Below are positions 1 to 10,214 of a stretch of DNA of 58,902 nt, piece by piece. Every line of letters begins with the position of its first letter. Positions within the stretch are counted from its first letter, which is position 1. Position numbers and translations under genes: made by a program. The notes beneath the pieces were generated by a model, which saw nothing but the letters and a program-made list of their open reading frames with translations, was not told where the DNA came from and searched no databases. Location: positions 1-58,902 of the IMG/VR virus record IMGVR_UViG_3300020200_000033. One strand, 5' to 3'. This DNA is from a virus.

Positions 1-1266
1 CCAGATGAAAGTAAAGAAATCAGCAGTATCATTTCTATTACATCTTCAATTAATGTAAACTTTACATTACAAATTAGATCTAATATTGCAGTTCAAAGCA
101 GCGTAACTGCTGTAGCAAAAAGAATTGTATTTGCTAGTGCTTTGCTTAATGTTAATGGCGCAACGCTTACTCTTGGCCAAGGCATAAGGCGGGCATCAAT
201 AGCAATTTCTAGTAATTCAAGCCTTACAGTCTCAATATTGAAAAATGCTTTTGCTACAACACAAATTTCTGCAAATTCAAATGCTATTGTAAGTATAAAA
301 AAGACATCATTTGCTGCTTCTATAATTTCTGCAAATTCAAATGTTGTTGTCAAAGCAATAGAATTGCTACTTGCCGCCTCTAATACAAGTTCAAGTTCAA
401 ATGTAATCGTTACTGCTTTGCGATTGAAAATGGCCTCATCTGCTATTTCTATTCAATCCAATGCCACAGTAATCGCCAAGGAAATTCTATTTGCTTCTAC
501 ATCAATTTCAAGTGTTACATCAACTACAGCAATCGCACAAGAGATTTTGAAAGCTCAAGTTGCGATTAATGTTACAAGTAATGCAATTACAACAATTAAG
601 AAACATTCATTTGCCGCATCTATAATTACACCATCTGCAACAGTAACAACAATTGCGAAAAGAATTAAATTTGCATCATCTGTAATTAATATCAATTCAA
701 ACCTTATAGTTGTTGGCAAAGTTGTTTTGATGGTAGCAAAAATTAATCAACTATTTAACAATCTGTCAATTACGGTTCAAACTCTTAAATTTAGCAATAC
801 TGCTGTTGTATATAATTCAACAACAACTGTTGACTTTTCTTCAATAAGATCATTACTAGTTCTAGATGGAGTGCCATTGACAAATCAAAATAGAAAATTA
901 GATGTTTCTGCAGCACCGGTATTTATTGAAAATTTAAACTGGCAGGGTGATGCTTCTAGATATTATAAAAATGCATCGGCAAACTCAGCGGCTAAGAGGA
1001 CATTTAATCTCCAATGGAGTTTTATACCAAATTATGAAAATAAAACTGTTGATTTAAGAGCATCAAGAGACTTTTTAAATAAAAAATCAAAAGACGGTGA
1101 TGTTCATACGCTTACAATTTTAAAACAGGATGAGGCTGGTACGACACCGTACACCGAAGAAAATGTTGATGTTCTTATTACCAACTATTCAGAGAATTTA
1201 ATCCGCCGGGACTTGATTGATAATGTATACTATTTTGACTGCTCAATGTCATTGCAGGAGGTCTGA
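1..1266 (+). CDS. Repeat-rich tail protein, 5' end cut by the window edge
   Basis: The reading frame is open from base 1, so the true start lies outside the window; 421 residues are visible. The first ~270 residues are degenerate repeats of about 21-25 residues with the pattern FAS-x-IS-x2-SN-x2-V, rich in Ser, Asn, Ile and Val, as expected of an extended beta-structured fibre or spacer. The last ~140 residues are non-repetitive and contain a globular part (DGVPLTNQNRKLDVSA onward). It overlaps the next tail gene by one base. The position and composition suggest a structural tail protein; the exact role is inferred. Confidence 0.6.
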   Translation, partial: PDESKEISSIISITSSINVNFTLQIRSNIAVQSSVTAVAKRIVFASALLNVNGATLTLGQGIRRASIAISSNSSLTVSILKNAFATTQISANSNAIVSIKKTSFAASIISANSNVVVKAIELLLAASNTSSSSNVIVTALRLKMASSAISIQSNATVIAKEILFASTSISSVTSTTAIAQEILKAQVAINVTSNAITTIKKHSFAASIITPSATVTTIAKRIKFASSVININSNLIVVGKVVLMVAKINQLFNNLSITVQTLKFSNTAVVYNSTTTVDFSSIRSLLVLDGVPLTNQNRKLDVSAAPVFIENLNWQGDASRYYKNASANSAAKRTFNLQWSFIPNYENKTVDLRASRDFLNKKSKDGDVHTLTILKQDEAGTTPYTEENVDVLITNYSENLIRRDLIDNVYYFDCSMSLQEV

Positions 1267-4200
1267 TGATTACAGTTGACCAATACGGTAAAGACCTGTC
1301 TACAGATTTTAACACTGCGATTGCTGCAAAAGCTCAAAAAATTAAACCAAAAATTGTTGTAACTTGGCTAGATAGCAGACACCTTGATAATCTAGTCGTT
1401 ACAACAAACGACTCTCATGCCAATACCAGTTATCCAAGTATAGGGTTTTATTTTTCTAAATCTGAAGTTGCTAACGGGAACGAGCGTCAGTCGTTTACAT
1501 GGGGTGTAGCAGGCGCTAAGGATGTTAATGGCGATATTATAAAGGCAGATGGCACTTGGTACACCATGCCATCTTTAACAACGTCAGACCTTGCTAATTC
1601 ACGCATTGGTGGCAATCTAGAGTTTGGATGGTGGTCGGGGTCTAAAAGCAGTTCCTCAGCCAGCAATACCTACACAGGTTATGGTTTTGCTGTAGACCCA
1701 TATGTTGATATGGCTTTTACTACTCGAAAAGTCAATAAGATTAGGGTGATAACATCAGAATATTATGGGCAAATTTCAAACTATGAAATATTTGTTTATG
1801 ATGGCTCTAATAATTTAATAACAAATCAAACTGGTGTAATTTTACCAAATACTTATTATAAAGATCATTTAATAACTACTGCTTTATCAACACAGAATGT
1901 TGCAAGGATTAGATGCTATATTCGTAGCACAAAAAATCCACAAGATTATGCAAGAATACAAGAGATTGTCCCGTTATATGAAGAGGATATGACAAATTAT
2001 GTAATGTCTGTATCATTAAATAGAACCAGAGATGTACATGAAACAAGCTTGCCAATTGGTGGCAGTGAAACCTCCTCCGCCAGTATTAGTTTTGACAATA
2101 CAACAAAAAAATTTAATGTTTTTGATAATAATTCTGAATTTGGTAAATATATGAAAAAAGATTTAAAGGTTGATATATATAGCGGTTGGAGAATTAAAAA
2201 ACCAAATGAGGATTATATTAATAATACAGAGTTAACAACATTTTTAACCGCCAGTGCAAACACATCAGCAACATCGTTAATTGTTAACGATATTAGCATT
2301 TTTCCTACTGGCGGGGCCGGAAACAACTTTGTTGTCATATTGGATGATAATAATCAATCAGAAGAATATATTCTATGCTCGGGGACAACGCAACCCAATA
2401 TTCTAAATGTTGTGACCAGGGGATATGCTGGATCTTCTCCAGCGTCACATTCTATAGAGTCGTCGGTTGTATTTGATATATATGAGTATGTTAAGAGTGG
2501 AACATTTTACATTGATGAATGGGATGCAAAATCTTCTGATATGGCTGTTGGTGCAAGCATGCAAGATTGGACAAAATATCTAACTGAGTCAACTATTAAA
2601 TATGGCTTTCTTGAGCAAAACTCATATGTTGGAGATGCAGTTGAGGCTTTGCTATTAAGATCAAATTTTCCAAAAGCAAATATTGAAAAATTAAATACAT
2701 TTGGGCGAGGTGCAATACTTCGTGGTGCAATAGCTGGCTATAATTTTAAAGAAGAAAGCGTTGACAGAAGTGGAAATGAGTTAATATCTTCATCTGGGCT
2801 TCGGGCAAGATTTTGGGGAATGCCAACTAATAAAAAAAATACTATTGCAGTTAAAGATATTTTGGCTGATGCGTTAGATAAGAATTTAACAAAATTAGAT
2901 CTTGCTCTAGGGCAAACAACTTTTGTTAGTCCAACATATGTAAATCTGTCTAAGAACATCTCTACAAGCACATCCAATGCTCTACAGTTGTCAAATTATT
3001 CTTTTGTTGGTCAGGATAATAACACATATATTGAATACTTTAATGGGGTTTTTGATGGCTATTATATTCCTAGAAGCAGTGGCAATCAAGCCATTGTAAT
3101 CTATATTGAAAGCGGTGGTGTAAAAGTCTATTTAGATGATGTTTTAATATTAAATAAATTTTTTATGCATGAGGCAATTACCAGGCTACAAAGCACAACT
3201 GTTAATCTAACGGCCGGTGTTCCAAGAAAAATTAGAATTGAATTTTATCATGCACACAACAATTCTCTTGGTTCATCAAGTTTTTCTATAGCGCTGTATA
3301 AATTTATAACAGCGACTGCCGCTGAAACGATTGTTACAGCAGCGGAGTGTGTCACAATTGTTCCAATGGACAGCATTGGTGTTAGAAATGGATCAAATAA
3401 TTTTGCAACAGCTGACGCATATTTAATGAGAAATAATGGGATTTATATTAATGATCCAAAACTATCTCAAGCGAGTGGCTTAAATTTAAGTTCAAATATA
3501 TCCACTGATAAATCTGTTTTATTGGAATCTAATGCCTATATAAGAATTCCAAATCATGAAAGTTATAATTTTACAAATAGCAATGCTTCTCTCTATACCG
3601 GAAAATGGTCTGTTGAATTTTTTGGTAAATTTAGTAATTCCTCATTTAGTAATGATGGTGAGTATATTAGCACCTGGTCAAATTCTTCTCCAACTAACGG
3701 ATTTGAATTGTACAGCAATTCAACATCACACGGGTTTAAAATCAAGACGCTATCAAGTAATACTGTAATTACCGAAACGGCATCTTCCAATATTGCTCTT
3801 CAGAATAATACGTTTCATCACATCGCAGCCACATACGATGGAACATCAATGTCTTACTATGTTAATGGAGATTTAAAATCAAATGTTGTCCTTACGGGAA
3901 CTCCAATTAGTTTTACAGGAGATATCACGATTGGGGGTCGAGGGGCTAGTTATGTTGCAAATACTGGTGAGTCAGCGCCCGCAACAATAAGAAGTTTTAC
4001 GGCTGACGAATTGTATATTTACAATACATGTTTAAAAACAAAAGACATTAAAAATCGATACGCGGAAGCCAAAATTCAACCATTGACTAGATTTGCTTTC
4101 TTGTATGGCAATGATCGATCAATAAGGGAATTACTCAATGATATAACCTTTGCAGAATTAGGCAGGGTTTATATAAATGAATTCAATAATGCTGTTTACG

Positions 4201-5243
4201 AACATTATTATAGATTTTTTGAACCGAGTATAGAACAGCATTCTAATATTCAAGCCAATATGAGTGATTCAACAAATATTATTGATGCTTCATATTCGGT
4301 TCAACTTCAATGCAATAAAGTCACTGTTCCAATATCAAATTTGCAAAAAGCAACAAACAGACTGCAGGCTCTTTGGGTAGCCGACAGTGATACAACCGTT
4401 ACAGCGGTTCTTTTAACTTCAAATCTTACAGCAAATGCTAATGTTGCATATTATAGTGAATATAAAGATAATTTGAATACAAATATTCCATTTCCAGATG
4501 CTGGGTATATTAAAATCAATAATGAGATAATTAAATACAATGAAAGAAGGGGTGGCGCGTTTATGTCCCTTGAAAGAGGGCATTTTCAAACAACTCCAGC
4601 CGCACACAGTATTTATCATGCTAATGGGTCTTTAAATTATTTAAAGATAAGAGAAGTTAAGTATTACGATGTCCAATATCAAAAAACGCCGGCCTTTAAT
4701 GTTAAATCTCCATTCATTACAGCAATTGATATAGATGAGCCAAATTTAATAGAGATTCATAAGTTTATTCCATATTCCTATGGGGCAGAGTTAATTATTT
4801 CCGCATCGGAAAATGTTGATCACGGTAGAATTGTCTTTTTATCTGGCATAGATAGATTAACTAATTACCCATATGCAACATCTATTGCTGGAGTTGCTGT
4901 TGAAATTGAAGATCAAAAGAGCGATATTAAATCACAAACTAAATCAATTGCAGATAGTATTAAAAAATTTGGATTGAAAGATGTAACTATTGAAAGCACC
5001 TTCATCAGTGATGCAATTCACGCTCAAAAAATAGCAGATTTTATTATTGAAAAAACACAAATTCCAGTTCCAATACTAAATGTAAATACTATTTTAATTC
5101 CAAAAATTCAATTGGGGGACCGGGTTAGAATATCTAATCTAACATCTCTTGGTATTGTAAATACAGACTATTGGGTGATATCATATAGTAGATCAATTGG
5201 TGATAATTTTAGTCAACAAATGATATTAAGGCAGGTTTCTTGA
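1266..5243 (+). CDS. Large minor tail protein with PA14-like and LamG-like regions
   Basis: A 1325-residue protein. Residues ~150-240 resemble a discoidin-like carbohydrate-binding region (KVNKIRVITSEYYGQISNYEI). Residues ~570-680 look like a PA14 domain (YIEYFNGVFDGYYI, then VKVYLDDVLIL). Residues ~780-930 look like a LamG/concanavalin domain (HHIAATYDGTSMSYYVNG, then DITIGGRG). The N- and C-terminal thirds resemble the hub or baseplate-type tail proteins of siphophages. Several carbohydrate-binding-like modules suggest host-surface recognition. It overlaps both neighbours by 1-4 bases, so the tail genes form one transcription unit. Domain calls are by eye. Confidence 0.7.
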   Translation: MITVDQYGKDLSTDFNTAIAAKAQKIKPKIVVTWLDSRHLDNLVVTTNDSHANTSYPSIGFYFSKSEVANGNERQSFTWGVAGAKDVNGDIIKADGTWYTMPSLTTSDLANSRIGGNLEFGWWSGSKSSSSASNTYTGYGFAVDPYVDMAFTTRKVNKIRVITSEYYGQISNYEIFVYDGSNNLITNQTGVILPNTYYKDHLITTALSTQNVARIRCYIRSTKNPQDYARIQEIVPLYEEDMTNYVMSVSLNRTRDVHETSLPIGGSETSSASISFDNTTKKFNVFDNNSEFGKYMKKDLKVDIYSGWRIKKPNEDYINNTELTTFLTASANTSATSLIVNDISIFPTGGAGNNFVVILDDNNQSEEYILCSGTTQPNILNVVTRGYAGSSPASHSIESSVVFDIYEYVKSGTFYIDEWDAKSSDMAVGASMQDWTKYLTESTIKYGFLEQNSYVGDAVEALLLRSNFPKANIEKLNTFGRGAILRGAIAGYNFKEESVDRSGNELISSSGLRARFWGMPTNKKNTIAVKDILADALDKNLTKLDLALGQTTFVSPTYVNLSKNISTSTSNALQLSNYSFVGQDNNTYIEYFNGVFDGYYIPRSSGNQAIVIYIESGGVKVYLDDVLILNKFFMHEAITRLQSTTVNLTAGVPRKIRIEFYHAHNNSLGSSSFSIALYKFITATAAETIVTAAECVTIVPMDSIGVRNGSNNFATADAYLMRNNGIYINDPKLSQASGLNLSSNISTDKSVLLESNAYIRIPNHESYNFTNSNASLYTGKWSVEFFGKFSNSSFSNDGEYISTWSNSSPTNGFELYSNSTSHGFKIKTLSSNTVITETASSNIALQNNTFHHIAATYDGTSMSYYVNGDLKSNVVLTGTPISFTGDITIGGRGASYVANTGESAPATIRSFTADELYIYNTCLKTKDIKNRYAEAKIQPLTRFAFLYGNDRSIRELLNDITFAELGRVYINEFNNAVYEHYYRFFEPSIEQHSNIQANMSDSTNIIDASYSVQLQCNKVTVPISNLQKATNRLQALWVADSDTTVTAVLLTSNLTANANVAYYSEYKDNLNTNIPFPDAGYIKINNEIIKYNERRGGAFMSLERGHFQTTPAAHSIYHANGSLNYLKIREVKYYDVQYQKTPAFNVKSPFITAIDIDEPNLIEIHKFIPYSYGAELIISASENVDHGRIVFLSGIDRLTNYPYATSIAGVAVEIEDQKSDIKSQTKSIADSIKKFGLKDVTIESTFISDAIHAQKIADFIIEKTQIPVPILNVNTILIPKIQLGDRVRISNLTSLGIVNTDYWVISYSRSIGDNFSQQMILRQVS

Positions 5244-7006
5244 TGATAATTGGCGAAGCTGCAATATATTTTTACCCTGGCGGTGGTCATAGCCACGATG
5301 GGGTTGATTCAAGCCTCATTGACATGTCAGCCTATTCTATTTTTGATTTTGAGTGGCAGCCAGAAGGAGGCTCAACGCCACTGAGAAACGAACTCAGAAA
5401 TCAGAGGTATAATCAAGGTTTTATTCCGGCAATAAGAACTGAAATTTTTAAAATTCTTCATAAAGACGCTGGTATACATATTCAACCAGGATCTATTGCT
5501 GGCGGAATTCTTATTGCCAACAGTGTTACGGCAACCGAATTATCTGCAGATCTTGTTTTAATTGACAATGTTATACGAAGCAGTAACTTTGATGGAACAA
5601 TTGCAGAAAATGGTATTATAACATCAACTGGCACACAGGGCTGGGCTATAACATATGCTGGCGATTCCGTATTTAGACAACTTTCAATAGATGCAAACAA
5701 TTTTTGGAATGCAAATGGTTTTAAACTTGGTGGTAATACTGGTATTTACACAAGCGGTAATCAAGTAAGAATTGGTACAGATGTTGTCATTGAAGGCAAT
5801 CTTACTGCTGCTGAACTCGCAATTAATGCAAACAATTTTTGGAATGCTGATGGCTTCGAGCTTGGTGGTAATACTGGTATTCGCACAGCTGGTGGCATTG
5901 TAAGAATTGGTACAGATGTTATTATTGAGGGTACTGTTGCTACCGATGAAGTTGTTATCGATGAAGATAATTATTGGGATGCTGATAGTTTTAGTTTAAA
6001 TGGAGAAAATGGAGTTTCTACTGTACCAATAGGAGGCATCGGACAAGTTGTAAGACTCGGTTCTGATATTTATATCAATCCAAATGATGGCTCGATTTTT
6101 AGCGGAAGCGGGGCTTTTCAAGTTCAAAGCAATGGAGATTTATTTTCAAATAGTGGAAATATTGGGGGGTGGACAATAAATTCTGATAATATTGGATTTG
6201 CCAGTGCCGATGGAGCAACTATTATTAAACCAATTAGTGATTACCTTACTCCTTTTGTTTACGGAGGCAGCACATTTGCTAGAACAGAATTGTATTGGGG
6301 GATGATTGAGGTTTCCTCAAATGGTGCATTTGGTACAACAGTAACACAAATTACTCCAGCTTCAATAGTTCTTGATGCAATCACTTCAAGAATTAGTCTT
6401 GTTGGTGGTAATATTGATGCTACAGGAATAATTTCAGGAGCAGCAATTCATTCTGACGGTACAGTTACATCTGGTGGACAAATTGAATCTGGCGATAAGA
6501 TTACATCTGGAGGACAAATTGAATCTGACGATATGATTAGAGCTGGAGGAACCGGTGTTTATTACAAAGCAGAAAATCTTGCTGGGGAAAGATTTGGAAT
6601 AGCGTTTGGTTGGAGTAACGCTGCCGGCAGGCTGACATGTGTAGTCAACAATGACCTGTATGTTAGACCATTCTTTATCCCGTCTGGCTTTGATTCAGAT
6701 AGAAGATTAAAAGAAAATATTCAATCAATTACTCCTGATGTATTGCAAAAAATTTATAACACAAAAATCTATGAATTTGATTATAAAAAAGACATTTCCA
6801 GTTCTTGGCTTCGAGGCAAACATAGTGTTGGTGTTATGGCGGATGAATTAGAGGTTAATTTCCCAGAATTTGTAGAAGCCCCTCAAACCCCAGGAGGGTA
6901 TTATCAAGTTGTTTATGCAAAAATGATTCCGCATCTACTAGCAGCCATTGTAGATTTAAATAAAAGATTGCAGGCATTAGAGCAGCGTTTGGGGTATAAT
7001 AGTTAA
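5243..7006 (+). CDS. Tail fibre with C-terminal peptidase S74-type chaperone
   Basis: 587 residues, starting at the ATG that overlaps the upstream TGA (TTGATGAT). The middle carries near-identical repeats around NANNFWNA(N/D)GF-x-LGGNTGI, typical of trimeric fibre shafts, and glycine-rich GGQIESGD repeats near residue 410. The last ~110 residues hold SDRRLKENI and SVGVMADELE, signatures of the S74 intramolecular chaperone that drives trimerisation and then cleaves itself off at the conserved Ser-Asp. It is therefore probably a receptor-binding or side fibre. Confidence 0.85.
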   Translation: MIIGEAAIYFYPGGGHSHDGVDSSLIDMSAYSIFDFEWQPEGGSTPLRNELRNQRYNQGFIPAIRTEIFKILHKDAGIHIQPGSIAGGILIANSVTATELSADLVLIDNVIRSSNFDGTIAENGIITSTGTQGWAITYAGDSVFRQLSIDANNFWNANGFKLGGNTGIYTSGNQVRIGTDVVIEGNLTAAELAINANNFWNADGFELGGNTGIRTAGGIVRIGTDVIIEGTVATDEVVIDEDNYWDADSFSLNGENGVSTVPIGGIGQVVRLGSDIYINPNDGSIFSGSGAFQVQSNGDLFSNSGNIGGWTINSDNIGFASADGATIIKPISDYLTPFVYGGSTFARTELYWGMIEVSSNGAFGTTVTQITPASIVLDAITSRISLVGGNIDATGIISGAAIHSDGTVTSGGQIESGDKITSGGQIESDDMIRAGGTGVYYKAENLAGERFGIAFGWSNAAGRLTCVVNNDLYVRPFFIPSGFDSDRRLKENIQSITPDVLQKIYNTKIYEFDYKKDISSSWLRGKHSVGVMADELEVNFPEFVEAPQTPGGYYQVVYAKMIPHLLAAIVDLNKRLQALEQRLGYNS

Positions 7007-7684
7007 ATGGCATACGAAAACTACTCTCAAGTATCTTGGACAGATGGTAGCCCATTAACTGGAGAAAGGCTCCAGCAGATGTCCACCAACATTGAGCAAG
7101 TTAAAGAAGCAACGGATGACTCTCCACAGGGTCTTAAAAAGATTAAATCAAATCCTGATCAAGTCGGCTCAATATCAAGTTTTTCTTCAACAACAGAAAT
7201 TATTGCTCTAAAAGATGAATTTTCTACTGGTGGTAATGCAGATAATCGAGTAACAATTGATGCAAATAGATATTATCGAATAACTTTACATTTTACTGGT
7301 TTTCAAATAGATGCAAAAGGTGCTGAAGATTCTTTTTATCAAATCTCACTGCATGAAGGGACTCATGGTGGAGCAAATACGACATTGCATACGGTTTCTT
7401 TCACTCCGCCTATTTTTGCATTTATAAATGTCGCCACGCTTGCTTCGCAAGCAACGATTGCAAACATTGCTCTTCGTAGTGATGCTTACGATAGCAGGTT
7501 TGGAGCTGGCACATATTCTGTTGTTAAGCAAACTGGCTCATCTGCCTCAACCAATAAATCCTATTTTGCAGCAGTAACTAGATTTGCGGGTGCATCGCCA
7601 GCATATGCACCAAGTTACATTATTCCAACATCTGCAACGGCTCCTTTGCAATTATTTGTTGAAGATATCGGGGGAATCGCCTGA
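7007..7684 (+). CDS. Putative tail or fibre-associated protein
   Basis: 225 residues starting one base after the fibre stop codon. The N-terminus (SQVSWTDGSPLTGERLQQMSTNIEQVKE) resembles small fibre or appendage proteins that follow fibre genes in actinophages. The middle looks beta-rich (ITLHFTGFQIDAKG, YQISLHEGTHGG). No catalytic motif is visible. The tail role is inferred from position and low charge. Confidence 0.55.
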   Translation: MAYENYSQVSWTDGSPLTGERLQQMSTNIEQVKEATDDSPQGLKKIKSNPDQVGSISSFSSTTEIIALKDEFSTGGNADNRVTIDANRYYRITLHFTGFQIDAKGAEDSFYQISLHEGTHGGANTTLHTVSFTPPIFAFINVATLASQATIANIALRSDAYDSRFGAGTYSVVKQTGSSASTNKSYFAAVTRFAGASPAYAPSYIIPTSATAPLQLFVEDIGGIA

Positions 7685-8106
7685 GAAAACCAACACTTGC
7701 CTCTCAACGCAAAGATGTCAAATGGAACGATAAAGCGCCGACTGGTGAAGGCAGTCCAAATTATCGTGGTGGAAAATATATTGATGATAAAGGATATGTC
7801 CGGGTGCTAAAACCAGATCATCCCAAAAATATTCGTGGTTATACTTATGAACATCGTTTAGTTATGGAAGACTATTTAGGTCGATTTTTACAAGCGTGGG
7901 AAACGGTCCATCACATTAATGAAATTAAAATAGATAATAGGCTTGATAATCTATTTCTGTGTTCACACAAAGAACACAGCGCAATCCATAAAGAAGGTTC
8001 CCACCTATCAGATGATCATCGCAAAAAACTTCGTGAGATGGCTTATGCCAATAAGCCACACACAAGAAAAAGAAACTTTGCTAAAAATATCAATCAAAAA
8101 AAATGA
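7681..8106 (+). CDS. HNH homing-type endonuclease, probable CTG start
   Basis: 141 residues if translation starts at CTG 7681, which overlaps the upstream stop as CTGA. No ATG, GTG or TTG occurs in frame before GTG 7804, yet the typical N-terminal element of phage HNH enzymes (GEGSPNYRGGKYIDDKGY) lies upstream of that GTG. The HNH core follows: YEHRLVMEDYLGR, then VHHINEIKIDNRLDNL and CSHKEHSAIH. These enzymes nick or cut DNA and often move as free-standing genes. A run of five G (7670-7674) six bases before the CTG may act as the ribosome-binding site. Confidence 0.8.
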   Translation: MRKPTLASQRKDVKWNDKAPTGEGSPNYRGGKYIDDKGYVRVLKPDHPKNIRGYTYEHRLVMEDYLGRFLQAWETVHHINEIKIDNRLDNLFLCSHKEHSAIHKEGSHLSDDHRKKLREMAYANKPHTRKRNFAKNINQKK

Positions 8107-8165
8107 AATTGCCCCGTTTTATTCGTCGCAATATGATATCCTTTCGCCGGAGGTGAAAAATCCTT

Positions 8166-9341
8166 ATGAAAATATGCCAAGCGGAGGGGTGTAGCCAGCA
8201 ATTTGAACCCAAGACCGCCAACCAAAAATACGCTGATAAAGAATGTCGTAGGTCAATCGATATCAGTGGTTTATGTCAATTTAGAAGAAAGAAAGGTTTA
8301 TTTGAAGTGCCAGCAAGCCCAATAACTGGGGAAGTCCCCGCAACAGATGCAGAATTAAAAGTTGCTTATTCCAAACTTTTGACTGAGTATAAAAAACTTA
8401 AAGACAAAAGTGACGATTTTGTTGATGCTATTTTTAGAGCCGTTAAGGAAGATATTGATTCTTCCAAGAAAGTTAAGATTCCAAAGCCAAAGTTAAGCAA
8501 GGCTAAAGGGTCACAAGAAGTAGCGGCAGCAATTTTATCAGACTGGCAACTGTCTAAGATTACACCAGATTATAATTCACAAATTTGTGAACAAAGAATC
8601 TACAAGTTTGCAGAAAAAGTTATACAACTTACAAATATCCAAAGAAAAGATCACCCAGTAAATGAACTTCATATTTGGGCTCTTGGTGATCTTATTGAGG
8701 GTGAACTTATATTTCCGGGGCAATCATTTCTGGTTGATGGTGGTTTGTATAGGCAAATTACTGTAGATGGTCCAAGAATAATGAAAAATTTTATTAATAT
8801 AATGCTTGAAAATTTTGAAAAGGTTACATTTGTTGGCGTTATTGGTAATCACGGTAGAATCGGTGGTAGGACAAGCAGAGACCACGACCCAGAAACAAAC
8901 GGAGACAGGATGCTGTACCGTATTACTCAGTTAATGTTTGAGAAAGAGCCCCGAATCAAATTCATTATTCCAGATGGTCGTGGAGAACGACATTGGTATG
9001 CAATTGATAAAGTTGGTCAATACAAAGCATTACTTTGTCACGGCGATCAGTTTAAAAGTTTTTCGTCTTTTTATGCCTTTCAAAAGAAAGCGTATGGCTG
9101 GAAGATTGGGGCTGTAGAAGAGGATTTTGATGACATTTATATTGGTCATTTTCATACCCCAACAAAGATGACTTTTAATACTGTTCAATTAAGAATTGCA
9201 GGAAGCCCAGAATCTGTTAATACATATGCTGCAGAAACCCTGGCTTCAGCAGGAAGACCCTCGCAATCGCTGGTATTTGTCCACCCAGAAAAGGGGATTA
9301 TAACAGCAGAGTATAATTGTTGGTTAGATGATGAAAAATAG
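8166..9341 (+). CDS. Calcineurin-like metallophosphoesterase
   Basis: 391 residues. The N-terminus has a zinc-finger-like stretch (MKICQAEGCSQQFEPKTA, then KECRRSI). The phosphoesterase motifs follow in order: DWQLSK, WALGDLIEGE (GDxxE), GNHGR (GNH), LCHGDQ and IGHFHTPT (GHxH). This set coordinates two metal ions in SbcD/Mre11-like and related phosphoesterases. It may act on DNA or nucleotides in the replication programme; the substrate is unknown. A strong GGAGGTG lies 10 bases upstream of ATG 8166. Confidence 0.8.
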   Translation: MKICQAEGCSQQFEPKTANQKYADKECRRSIDISGLCQFRRKKGLFEVPASPITGEVPATDAELKVAYSKLLTEYKKLKDKSDDFVDAIFRAVKEDIDSSKKVKIPKPKLSKAKGSQEVAAAILSDWQLSKITPDYNSQICEQRIYKFAEKVIQLTNIQRKDHPVNELHIWALGDLIEGELIFPGQSFLVDGGLYRQITVDGPRIMKNFINIMLENFEKVTFVGVIGNHGRIGGRTSRDHDPETNGDRMLYRITQLMFEKEPRIKFIIPDGRGERHWYAIDKVGQYKALLCHGDQFKSFSSFYAFQKKAYGWKIGAVEEDFDDIYIGHFHTPTKMTFNTVQLRIAGSPESVNTYAAETLASAGRPSQSLVFVHPEKGIITAEYNCWLDDEK

Positions 9342-9579
9342 AATTGACATTCCAGATTTAAATGCATATTACTGCGTAAGGAGTAGGGATATACGTTGTC
9401 AGCATTGCGATAATAAAATGTTTGCCGGTAGTCAATATTATGCTGGCAAAAAAATTTGGATTGATTTTACATGTATTGGATGTGCTAGAGGAGTTGATAT
9501 TGAAATTAACCAATTCAACGCAATTCTAAAAGGGTTTAATTTTAAACAAAAGGCGGTTAGGTATGCTCTTTCAGAATAG
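9328..9579 (+). CDS. Small zinc-ribbon protein
   Basis: 83 residues, overlapping the phosphoesterase gene end by 14 bases; a second ATG follows at 9331. Two CxxC pairs (CQHCDNK and CIGCARG) about 30 residues apart form a probable zinc ribbon. The function is unknown; its position suggests it is co-translated with the DNA-metabolism genes. Confidence 0.6.
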   Translation: MMKNRIDIPDLNAYYCVRSRDIRCQHCDNKMFAGSQYYAGKKIWIDFTCIGCARGVDIEINQFNAILKGFNFKQKAVRYALSE

Positions 9580-10000
9580 AGTTATTACAAATAAGTTTTA
9601 TCAATATGCAAATCATTTTGTCAAAGTAAAAAAAATTAGCAAAACATCAAACAAAATTTTACTTTTAAATCTTCACGATGACTCTTCAATTGAAATTCCA
9701 ATCAAATCTTCAGATTTGTTGCTGAAACGCATTTATACGGTGGGAGAAGTTGCTAAGATTGTTGACCGACAGCCGAACACGCTGAGAAAGTATGAAAAGA
9801 AAAATCTTATTCCATCGCCAAAGAAGTTTGGAGATGATTATAAGGGTTACAGAAACTGGAGATATTACGAGGAAGCCGATGTGTACGGTATTGTTGAATT
9901 TTTTGGCAGTAGAGTACAGGGGCGACCAGTTAATAAATCTCAAGGTTTTGTTATAACAAAAATAAAATCATTAAACCAAAAAGTCAAGCTACACAAATAG
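9563..10000 (+). CDS. MerR-like winged-helix DNA-binding protein
   Basis: 145 residues. Residues ~55-120 form a MerR-type helix-turn-helix: YTVGEVAKIVDRQPNTLRKY, then the wing with GYRNWRYYEEADVYGIV. No C-terminal effector domain of the classical MerR kind is present. It overlaps the previous gene by 17 bases. It could be a transcription regulator of this phage and is one candidate binder of the palindromic operators at 25.7 and 51-58 kb, but nothing in the sequence links them directly. Confidence 0.7.
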   Translation: MLFQNRVITNKFYQYANHFVKVKKISKTSNKILLLNLHDDSSIEIPIKSSDLLLKRIYTVGEVAKIVDRQPNTLRKYEKKNLIPSPKKFGDDYKGYRNWRYYEEADVYGIVEFFGSRVQGRPVNKSQGFVITKIKSLNQKVKLHK

Positions 10001-10007
10001 GAGATAT

Positions 10008-10214
10008 ATGAAAGACATTAATGGAACTGAAATCTGGGCCTCAATTGGAATTACCAAGAATCTTGGCAACTACGAGTCCCTCAGGCTAGACGCTGGGGGA
10101 AGAACCACTGCAAAATCTCTTGATGATGAAGATGCTTGGAAAAAACTTTGGGAGTCAATTGACTCACAAATTGAAGCGAAATTGCAAGAATTAGACAATG
10201 AAAAGCAGTCGTGA
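10008..10214 (+). CDS. Small acidic hypothetical protein
   Basis: 68 residues behind a good ribosome-binding site (AGGAGATAT then ATG). It resembles small phage proteins with a predicted beta hairpin followed by a helix (YESLRLDAGGR, then DDEDAWKKLWESIDSQIE). It overlaps the WhiB-like gene by 17 bases. Function not recognised. Confidence 0.55.
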   Translation: MKDINGTEIWASIGITKNLGNYESLRLDAGGRTTAKSLDDEDAWKKLWESIDSQIEAKLQELDNEKQS

